A stretch of 15,547 nucleotides of DNA from Ignavibacteria bacterium (lineage in GTDB: Bacteria > Bacteroidota > Ignavibacteria > Tepidaquicellales > OLB5), in NCBI GenBank assembly GCA_026417195.1, contig JAOADS010000030.1:1-15547 (forward strand). The letters are read 5' to 3'. Shown here piece by piece: positions 8,563 to 14,814 of the stretch; the first letter of the stretch is position 1; each line of letters starts with the position of its first letter. Made by a program: the position numbers and the translations under genes. The notes under the pieces were generated by a model. It saw nothing but the letters and a program-made list of their open reading frames with translations, was not told the DNA's origin and ran no database searches.

Positions 8563-9768
8563 TTAATATCTTATTTTATAGGTGAGTCCGGCCCTTGTTT
8601 CAAAAGCGTCATTGACGTTAAAAAGAGATGTAGACTTGACACGGGAAATTTCTATAACCAGATTATTTGACACATTTATGTTAAACAACTTGTTGAGGGG
8701 ATACTCGACGCTTACTTCAAGGTTATTTATATCAGTAAGGATTTTACCACCTACTCTTACAATTGCATCACCAAATGCAGAAGTAACCCTTATATCAGTC
8801 GTTGAGATATCACCGCCAGTGTATGTAAGCTCAGTGTTTAAAATAAAGGGAGCAATATTTCTCAATGCCTCATAAAGAAGTGAAGAAGCAACTCCAGAAC
8901 CAAGGTTTGTCCCCAGGTTGCTTAAAACAGAAGAACCTATTGATCCTCTTACATCACTTTGAGGAACTCCGAAAAGTAGATATGAAATTGCGTCAGTTTG
9001 TGCCTGAGGACCACTCTGTACGGAACCATATTCATCTTCAATTGATAAAGTCAGTTTAGGTTCATATCTCGTGCCTGTGATATCAAGTATGACGTATATC
9101 TTCTCAGTTTCTCCTCTGGCATTTGTGCTGTAATTTGTATATTTTGCTCTTATATCCAGTAAGGGATTATTATAATCGCCGGTAAAATCAAGATGGCTTT
9201 CTTCAATCCTGAAATTTTTGTAAAACCTGTAATATGAATCACCTATGATATTAAGTCTTCCGAACATCTGGAAATCCTTGTTTAAGGTTTTATTATCAAG
9301 CTTGAGATTACCCTGAAATTCACCGTTAAGTTCTTCACGGGTAAGTGAATTCATATTCATATTAACATAAATATTTTTCTCAAGCAATATATCAAGGTCA
9401 TAGGTAATATAATCAGAAACAGAAGGCTCTTTTCTCTGTAATATATAATTATATCTTAGAAACGGATCAACACCGGCAAGTTCCTCCTGTGAAACTGAAA
9501 TAGTAGTATCAAGAAAAACCGTACCTTCTGGATTCGTTAATATTCTGTAGGTGAAGTCATCAGAATAAATATCATATTCAAGACTTGAAATTGACGGGAA
9601 AAAAATACGGGCTTTTTTAATCACAAGTTGCCCTGCCACCACAAGGTTCTTTAAATTCCCTTTTATTGTTACAGGTGGATTTCCGATACCTCCCAGCATC
9701 TCACCATAAAATCCGAAGCGGTTCTGTATAGATGTCTGGTCAAGTATATACATATCTCCGCTCGTCAT
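8563..9768 (-). CDS. TamB-like protein, C-terminal (DUF490) part, separated from its N-terminal part by an in-frame stop
   Basis: This frame continues the one at 9880-13125; only a TAA at 9880-9882 separates them. From the first ATG it encodes 401 residues, but it is open from 9879. The 37 extra codons (DLLVERFSVYND, later HIDVFGRINFSGLG) read as normal TamB-like beta-strand sequence. The rest has the DUF490/TamB C-terminal character: long alternating strands, G-x-I/L repeats, DISGT-like DITGTRYEPKLTLS (229-242), ISYLLFG (261-267), the region DIRVTSAFGDAIVRVGGKI (325-343) and the terminal beta-hairpin ending in KIRY. In TamB this domain faces the outer membrane and, in proteobacteria, contacts the Omp85 partner TamA. 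As a separate protein it would have no signal or membrane anchor and no Shine-Dalgarno at its ATG, so it is probably not exported and may be untranslated. Together with the N-terminal part it would make about 1520 residues, a usual TamB size. Confidence 0.8.
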   Translation of the reverse strand: MTSGDMYILDQTSIQNRFGFYGEMLGGIGNPPVTIKGNLKNLVVAGQLVIKKARIFFPSISSLEYDIYSDDFTYRILTNPEGTVFLDTTISVSQEELAGVDPFLRYNYILQRKEPSVSDYITYDLDILLEKNIYVNMNMNSLTREELNGEFQGNLKLDNKTLNKDFQMFGRLNIIGDSYYRFYKNFRIEESHLDFTGDYNNPLLDIRAKYTNYSTNARGETEKIYVILDITGTRYEPKLTLSIEDEYGSVQSGPQAQTDAISYLLFGVPQSDVRGSIGSSVLSNLGTNLGSGVASSLLYEALRNIAPFILNTELTYTGGDISTTDIRVTSAFGDAIVRVGGKILTDINNLEVSVEYPLNKLFNINVSNNLVIEISRVKSTSLFNVNDAFETRAGLTYKIRY

Positions 9769-9879
9769 AAGATCAATTTCATTTACGCCAAGCCCTGAGA
9801 AATTTATTCTGCCGAAAACATCAATATGTCTTGAGCGGTCATTATCATTGTAAACGGAAAATCTTTCAACAAGCAGGTC

Positions 9880-9882
9880 TTA
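9880..9882 (-). other. in-frame TAA stop interrupting tamB
   Basis: On the minus strand the codons run ...AAG ACT TCA GGT TAA GAC CTG CTT GTT GAA. The frames before and after the TAA are the same (9882 minus 9768 is 114, a multiple of 3). The 111 bases down to the next ATG contain no other stop. A single base substitution from a sense codon such as CAA, GAA, AAA or TTA would explain the break without any insertion or deletion. It is a true polymorphism, a sequence error or a pseudogene-forming mutation. Recoding is unlikely, as TAA ends priA, rnr and other genes here. Confidence 0.9.
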
Positions 9883-12800
9883 ACCTGAAGTCTTCAGAAT
9901 AGTTTCAAAGCGGTAGTATAAACCAGTCCATGAGAAAAAGAAACGCCCTTTATTTATACTTGCCTCTCCGCTTAGCTCCGGCTCGCTAACAGTACCTTTA
10001 GCCGACAGGTTAGCATTAAGGAAACCTCTTATGTCAGAAAAATTAGGAATGAGCTTTGAAAAGAAATTTATCTGGAAGTCTTTAGAGGTAAGATTAAGAT
10101 TTAACGGACGCAGCATAACATCTGCATACAGGGTGCTATCCGGGGTTACAAAAGGATTATGAAAAGGTATATCTCCTTTTAACCTTAGTCTTCCCTGCCC
10201 TCCCGAATTGCTTACAATTATATCAGTAGCGAGGTTCTGATCAGAGTAATCTAAAAATGCATCTATTCTTCCTACAGCAAGTTTATTATATCTTATAATA
10301 CCAGTATTCATCTCAAGACTCAGCTGCGGATTTTCAAAGCTACCCTTCATAAAGAACGTAACCCTCCTTATTTTACCGCTAAGAGGAGTCTTGAATTTCT
10401 CTGATTCTTTTGATGAATAAACAGAGTTAGGATCAACAACCAGTTCGAAAAGTTTAGGAATATTTACAGAAGTTGCCTCAGCTGTAAAATCACTTTCTCC
10501 GTTTAATGAAATAATTCCCGCAAGTTCAGCATTCAGCAGATCGCCGGACAGCCTGAAGTTCTCAAAATTAAACTTTCTTTCACTGAGATTATTTTCATAG
10601 GTGACAATTAATTTCCCATCATTATTAAAATTGAGTTTATAATATTCTACTCCAAGTGAATCAACCTTGAGAATTACCTTATCACCCGAAAGGTCTATAC
10701 CAGCTTCCATGACTGCTTTTACAGAAGAATCTTTTGCGGCAGAAATTACTATCTTCTGGTTTTCATCTGCCAGATTCATTTTAAGATCGGTATTCTCAAA
10801 TACTGCAGAGTTATTTCTCAAAGACTCTGCCTTTACAGCTATGAAAGAATTAAACGAAGAAAAATCATTGCCTTTATAGGCCCTGTAATCATTCAGATGT
10901 TTCAACTCTATCTCAAGGTTTCTGGCTGCAAATACCGTATCTTTATATGAAATATTGTCAAGAGATATTTTAGAATATCCGTTAAACCCGGATGAAGAAT
11001 TAATAATATTTCCGCTTATCTTTCCTTTGAATTTCAGATCACTCAGGAAGAAAATTCTTTCCACCAACTCTGGATTTTTCGTAATAATTTCATATGTAAA
11101 ATTCATATCATTTCTGTTTACAGAAACAGTTTTCTTAGGAAGAAGTGTATCCAGTTTAAATTTACCCGAGATTCCATTCTGAATCATATATATATTTGAG
11201 AGGACAACATCTGAAATATCTGGAAGTGAGAACTTTCCTCTGACAGATAAATCAGCAAAATCCGAATTAAAATTAATAAAACTGAATGATGGTTTTAAAG
11301 ATAACTTAACATTCAGGCTTGTAGCTGGTATATCATAATTTCCGTAATATGAATCAGAGAAATTAAAATTATATTCACCTTCAGCTGAAGTTGGTGATAT
11401 ACCACGTCCGTTTAAGTTGAATGAAAACGATAATGAAGATTTATCTGATGAATTTCCTGTAAAACCAGATATATCAAGTTTCCTGACAACACCGTTCAGG
11501 GAATACACAGGCTCATTTAAATTCCTTATGTTTATGTTTCCTTTGACTGAAGCATCCACAGAAGCAGATACGTATATAATATCAGTTTCAATGTTATAAT
11601 TTCTCAGTGTTAATGTTCCGGAAGATCTCTCAATCCTTTGCTCAAATATATTTGTATTTCTGATGTCATATTTCAGAGTTGTATTAAGTGATGCAAGAGA
11701 AAATCCTCTCCCGTTTACTTCAAATCTTCCGTTTACCTTGGAGTTAAGTGATTGATCCTTTATCAATCTTCCTAAATCAAGTTCTGAAACATCAACCGAA
11801 GCATTATATAAATAATCAGTTCCCTTCATATTAAGTGAAAATTCTCCTCTTGCATTTCCCGCGGAAGAACTTATATCAAACACGGTATTGAAATCAGAAA
11901 TTTCTCCTGTATAACTTATATCACCTGTAACAATCCCTAAATGAGAGTAATCTGTGATAAAGAGTCCCGGCATATGAATTTCTGTGTCCCTCGGATCTAT
12001 GCTTAAATCTGTACCTTTTACATCAAACCACAACTCATCTGGTTGAGTGAGATTTTTCATTCTGCCGGAAAAGTTAAGATTACTCCCGTTGGTTTTCAGC
12101 TCAAGCTTCTCAATATTTATATCATCAAAAATTCCACCTGCTTTAAGAAACAGAAAAACATCTTTATCAAGAAAATCAACCTGAGGCAAAAAGGCTTTAA
12201 GATCATCAAAATCAAAATTTTTTGCAGTAAGACTTAGCCGCAGTAACTTGTCCCCGCCCTTAAATGTTTCAAGGCCAGTAATATTCATAACGTTAAGTTT
12301 ATCAACAAATACATATTCTGAATTAATCCAGCTTCTTGAAGTTTCTATATTAAGATTATTTATTTCTGTTCTGGAGTCAGAGATATAAAACTCTCCCGAC
12401 ATACCTTTCATAAGGAATCCGAAATTCGACCCGAATCCCATATGATGAATTAACAGCTTAATAGCATCACTGGAATATTCCGCTTTGCATTCAAGGTTAA
12501 GAGAATTTACAGCAAGGTTATCTGAGTTTAGAAATTCTTCCGTCTGTTGCAGGATGTCTGTTACAGGAATATCATATTTTTTATATGCCAGCATCCTGAA
12601 ATTAAGATTTTCAATCAGAACCCTCTCAGCTATTATTTTCCACTCAAATTCTGAAACCTCCTCGTCTTCCTCTTTTTCTGTCTTAAAAACATATTCGTAA
12701 TTCCACAGTGAATCACCCGAAGCAGTTTTGACTCTTACAAAATTTATCTCAGGTTTTACAATTAAAAGTTCCTTTACAACAATTCTTTTGTCAAATAAAC

Positions 12801-13125
12801 TGAATATATCGTATCTTACCCTTAACTCATCGAAACCCAACATCCTGTCCTTCTGAACTTTCAGACTGGCATTTTTTATGATTATTTCACTGAAAAAATT
12901 TCCTTCTAATGTTTCAACAGATAAAACCGCCTCTCTGTCTATGAACTCCAGATTGAATTTCTCGGTGATATATCCTTTAAGCCAGTTTTTAAAAAATGTT
13001 GTTTGTGTGGAAAATAAAAGCAGAACTATTAAAATCAGAAAAGTAAAAAATACAGCAATAAGCTTTTTGATAAATTTTCTTTTCTTATTTTTTTTACTGA
13101 TAATATTTTCTTCAGTTGCAGACAT
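9880..13125 (-). CDS. tamB: TamB-like protein, N-terminal part (AsmA-like, inner-membrane anchored)
   Basis: The 1081-residue frame begins with a lysine-rich stretch (residues 11-21) and one hydrophobic helix (about 22-39), a signal anchor placing the rest in the periplasm. The body is almost all short beta-strands with repeated patterns such as GDISYTGEISD, GKFSLPDISD and SLNGESDFTAEA, typical of the AsmA/TamB (repeating beta-groove) superfamily. These proteins bridge inner and outer membranes and move phospholipids, or with TamA help assemble outer-membrane proteins. The start codon overlaps the stop of the upstream nucleotidyltransferase by one base (TAATG, 13127-13123), so translation is probably coupled. 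The frame ends at a TAA, KTSG-stop, just where TamB should continue into its DUF490 domain; that domain is found in the same frame directly downstream. If real, the product would lack the outer-membrane-facing end and probably be non-functional. Alternative family name: AsmA-like. Confidence 0.85.
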   Translation of the reverse strand: MSATEENIISKKNKKRKFIKKLIAVFFTFLILIVLLLFSTQTTFFKNWLKGYITEKFNLEFIDREAVLSVETLEGNFFSEIIIKNASLKVQKDRMLGFDELRVRYDIFSLFDKRIVVKELLIVKPEINFVRVKTASGDSLWNYEYVFKTEKEEDEEVSEFEWKIIAERVLIENLNFRMLAYKKYDIPVTDILQQTEEFLNSDNLAVNSLNLECKAEYSSDAIKLLIHHMGFGSNFGFLMKGMSGEFYISDSRTEINNLNIETSRSWINSEYVFVDKLNVMNITGLETFKGGDKLLRLSLTAKNFDFDDLKAFLPQVDFLDKDVFLFLKAGGIFDDINIEKLELKTNGSNLNFSGRMKNLTQPDELWFDVKGTDLSIDPRDTEIHMPGLFITDYSHLGIVTGDISYTGEISDFNTVFDISSSAGNARGEFSLNMKGTDYLYNASVDVSELDLGRLIKDQSLNSKVNGRFEVNGRGFSLASLNTTLKYDIRNTNIFEQRIERSSGTLTLRNYNIETDIIYVSASVDASVKGNINIRNLNEPVYSLNGVVRKLDISGFTGNSSDKSSLSFSFNLNGRGISPTSAEGEYNFNFSDSYYGNYDIPATSLNVKLSLKPSFSFINFNSDFADLSVRGKFSLPDISDVVLSNIYMIQNGISGKFKLDTLLPKKTVSVNRNDMNFTYEIITKNPELVERIFFLSDLKFKGKISGNIINSSSGFNGYSKISLDNISYKDTVFAARNLEIELKHLNDYRAYKGNDFSSFNSFIAVKAESLRNNSAVFENTDLKMNLADENQKIVISAAKDSSVKAVMEAGIDLSGDKVILKVDSLGVEYYKLNFNNDGKLIVTYENNLSERKFNFENFRLSGDLLNAELAGIISLNGESDFTAEATSVNIPKLFELVVDPNSVYSSKESEKFKTPLSGKIRRVTFFMKGSFENPQLSLEMNTGIIRYNKLAVGRIDAFLDYSDQNLATDIIVSNSGGQGRLRLKGDIPFHNPFVTPDSTLYADVMLRPLNLNLTSKDFQINFFSKLIPNFSDIRGFLNANLSAKGTVSEPELSGEASINKGRFFFSWTGLYYRFETILKTSG

Positions 13126-13607
13126 TAACTCTCAGGGCAATACCTTTTTATTATTTCCTCAACAATAAGACTGGATGAATTGTTTTCTCTGAATTTTATC
13201 GTTATCACTTTACCCCCATAGCTTTCAACAAACTTAGAACCAACAATATCTGATTTCTGCCAGTCCCCTCCTTTAACAAGAACATCTGGCTTAACTTTTT
13301 TTATAAGTTTCTCCGGTGTATCTTCTGAAAATATTATAACGTAATCTACTGGTTTAAGGTTTACAAGAAGGATAGCTCTGTTTTCTTCATTAATGATAGG
13401 TCTTTTTTCTCCTTTGATATTTTTAACAGATTCGTCAGAATTCAGTCCAACTATCAGAACATCCCCTAAAGCCTTTGCTTCGTTAAGATATTCTACATGT
13501 CCTCTGTGAACCAGATCAAATACTCCGTTTGTGAACACTATTTTTTTCCCTGTGGCAACTAAATCTGCAAGGAACGCCAACTCATCAGTTTCGCGGAAAA
13601 TGTGCAT
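13125..13607 (-). CDS. rfaE2: D-glycero-beta-D-manno-heptose 1-phosphate adenylyltransferase (RfaE domain II, HldE C-terminal type)
   Basis: This enzyme activates heptose 1-phosphate with a nucleotide for the inner core of lipopolysaccharide. It is a small cytidylyltransferase-fold protein: FTNGVFDLVHRGHVEYL (residues 25-41) contains the HxGH nucleotide-binding signature HRGH (34-37), and VKGGDW (111-116) and the S-S-S-L-I motif near 145-149 match the RfaE2 family. The length of 160 residues is normal. A GTG at 13610 is also possible (161 residues). The ATG at 13607 is preferred because it overlaps the kinase stop as TGATG, the same one-base coupling as with tamB downstream. In E. coli kinase and nucleotidyltransferase are fused in HldE; here they are separate adjacent genes. 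ADP as the nucleotide is inferred from the family; GDP-heptose enzymes (HddC) belong to a different fold family. Confidence 0.9.
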   Translation of the reverse strand: MHIFRETDELAFLADLVATGKKIVFTNGVFDLVHRGHVEYLNEAKALGDVLIVGLNSDESVKNIKGEKRPIINEENRAILLVNLKPVDYVIIFSEDTPEKLIKKVKPDVLVKGGDWQKSDIVGSKFVESYGGKVITIKFRENNSSSLIVEEIIKRYCPES

Positions 13608-14596
13608 CACTCAAATGAACTGATTAAAGCTTCTTTATAGATAGGTATAATGCCGACTTCCTCACAAACTATGCCTGCAGCCTTGTTAGCTATTTCAACA
13701 GCTTCCTCAATTCCGGCTCCACCGGCTAACATAACTGCTATGGTTGAAATTACAGTATCGCCCGCACCAGAAACATCAGCTACATGTCTTGCCCTTGTTG
13801 GAATAGTTTTAACATTTACAGAACTTCCATTTTTTCTGAACAACATCATACCTTTCTCACCTCTTGTAAGAACTAAATATTTACATTTAAGCTTGCTCAT
13901 TAATAATTTCCCTGCCGATTCAGCTGATCTGTCTCCGTCTATTTTAATGCCAAGCACGTCCCCTGTTTCTTTCCTGTTAGGTTTAAATACCGTAACGTTT
14001 TTATACTCAAAAAAATTATCGAATTTCGGATCAACATAGACCGGCTTTTTTTCTTTCCTGCTTAATTCCAGTATTTTACTTATCAGGGATTTTGAAAGAA
14101 CTCCCTTATTATAGTCCTGAAGTATAAGAGAAGAAAATCCACCTATATTTTTTTTCAGGTATGAAAGTATTTTTTTCTCCGTAGTTTTGGATATTTCCGT
14201 TTTAACTTCATCATCAATCCTCAAAACGTGCTGAGAGTGAACTATTACCCTTGTCTTGGCTGTAGTAGGTCTGCTCTTATCATTAATGATACCTGATGTG
14301 GAAAGTTTAAGGGACTTCATAACTGAAAGGTAATTATGTGAATCGTAATCTGTTCCTATAACACCAATCAGTACTGGTTCAGCTCCGAGGGCTTTTATGT
14401 TATTGGCGACATTAGCAGCTCCGCCCAGTTTATATTCAGTTCTTTTAACTTCCACCACGGGGACTGGAGCCTCAGGTGATATACGGTTAATTTCTCCGTA
14501 AACATACTTATCAAGCATAACATCTCCAATAACTGCAATACGGCTTCGCGAAGATTCATCCAGCAATTCCTTTAATCTTTTTCTTGAAATTTGCAT
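13607..14596 (-). CDS. rfaE1: D-glycero-beta-D-manno-heptose-7-phosphate kinase (RfaE domain I, HldE N-terminal type)
   Basis: The enzyme phosphorylates heptose 7-phosphate at C1, a step towards ADP-heptose for the lipopolysaccharide core. The 329 residues are a PfkB/ribokinase-family sugar kinase. GDVMLDKYVYG (24-34) and the RISPEAPVPVVEV stretch (38-50) are specific to RfaE1/HldE kinases. GGAANVA (58-64) is the sugar-binding PfkB signature. FKPNRKE (204-210) and DVSGAGDTV (274-282), with catalytic Asp280, make up the ATP and catalytic sites. It is the first gene of the minus-strand operon. A promoter candidate (14619-14649) would give a leader of about 16-18 bases. No clear Shine-Dalgarno is present, in line with Bacteroidetes habits. 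The neighbour encoding the nucleotidyltransferase confirms the pathway. The isomerase GmhA, phosphatase GmhB and epimerase HldD are not in the window. Confidence 0.94.
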   Translation of the reverse strand: MQISRKRLKELLDESSRSRIAVIGDVMLDKYVYGEINRISPEAPVPVVEVKRTEYKLGGAANVANNIKALGAEPVLIGVIGTDYDSHNYLSVMKSLKLSTSGIINDKSRPTTAKTRVIVHSQHVLRIDDEVKTEISKTTEKKILSYLKKNIGGFSSLILQDYNKGVLSKSLISKILELSRKEKKPVYVDPKFDNFFEYKNVTVFKPNRKETGDVLGIKIDGDRSAESAGKLLMSKLKCKYLVLTRGEKGMMLFRKNGSSVNVKTIPTRARHVADVSGAGDTVISTIAVMLAGGAGIEEAVEIANKAAGIVCEEVGIIPIYKEALISSFE

Positions 14597-14618
14597 CTGT
14601 AACTAATAAAAATTCAGC

Positions 14619-14649
14619 CAAATATAGATTTAAATCATTGCTTATTCAA
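14619..14649 (-). promoter_or_regulatory. Bacteroidetes-type promoter candidate for the rfaE1-rfaE2-tamB-rnr operon
   Basis: Read on the minus strand, TTG (14649-14647), 20 bases, then TATATTTG (14626-14619) match TTG-N20-TAnnTTTG. The -7 box ends 22 bases before the rfaE1 ATG, so a short leader is expected. The -33 box is TTG preceded by G rather than the full TTTG. Confidence 0.5.
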
Positions 14650-14698
14650 CTGAAAAGTAGCTTGTTTCACTGATTAATTTACAAAGCCTGTAAATGAA

Positions 14699-14785
14699 AT
14701 ATATAACTGTTGAAATCTTAATTAAAAATCTATTGCATTTAACCATATTTATCGTTAGGTTTGAATTGCAAGAACAGTTATATAT
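14699..14785. repeat. perfect 13-bp inverted repeat enclosing a promoter
   Basis: The left arm ATATATAACTGTT (14699-14711) is the exact reverse complement of the right arm AACAGTTATATAT (14773-14785). The spacer is 61 bases with the dyad centre at 14742; the pairing stops on both sides. The spacer holds the whole promoter candidate 14733-14763. Each arm also contains the odd-length palindrome AACNGTT. If both promoter calls are right, neither transcript contains both arms, so a function at the DNA level (operator pair, looping or inversion) fits better than an RNA hairpin. AT richness makes chance possible. Confidence 0.6.
14733..14763 (+). promoter_or_regulatory. Bacteroidetes-type promoter candidate for the secreted repeat protein
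   Basis: TTG (14733-14735), 20 bases, then TAGGTTTG (14756-14763) match TTG-N20-TAnnTTTG. Transcription would begin near 14768-14770, giving a leader of about 45 bases that contains the right arm of the inverted repeat and the ribosome binding site at 14806-14810. It lies wholly between the two arms of the 13-bp inverted repeat. Confidence 0.5.
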
Positions 14786-14805
14786 AAATTCTAAATTAAA
14801 AAAAT

Positions 14806-14810
14806 GGAGG
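14806..14810 (+). promoter_or_regulatory. ribosome binding site (GGAGG) of the secreted repeat protein gene
   Basis: GGAGG ends four bases before the ATG at 14815. It is the strongest Shine-Dalgarno sequence in the window and fixes the start codon. An ATG at 14804 overlaps it but opens a different frame without a signal peptide. Confidence 0.75.
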
Positions 14811-14814
14811 TCAA

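Noticed and set aside
9880..9882. TAA as a recoded sense codon (alternative genetic code)
   Set aside because: TAA is used as a proper terminator by priA, rnr, rfaE2 and the C-terminal tamB frame, so a general reassignment is excluded.
10667..13168. Several plus-strand open frames of 60-96 codons opposite tamB
   Set aside because: All are antisense to the beta-strand-rich TamB sequence and show no motif; the length is explained by the AT-rich codon pattern.
13229..13236. TAAGTTTG on the minus strand inside rfaE2, as a possible internal promoter for tamB
   Set aside because: No TTG lies at the expected distance upstream, and single TAnnTTTG matches are expected by chance.
13650..14039. Plus-strand open frame of 129 codons opposite rfaE1
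   Set aside because: Antisense shadow of a well-recognised kinase; hydrophobic-looking stretches reflect the complementary codons.
14761..14788. Sigma-70-like TTGAAT-N16-TATAAA upstream of the secreted protein gene
   Set aside because: The match is in AT-rich DNA and overlaps the inverted-repeat arm; the TTG-N20-TAnnTTTG site at 14733-14763 agrees with the other two promoters in the window.
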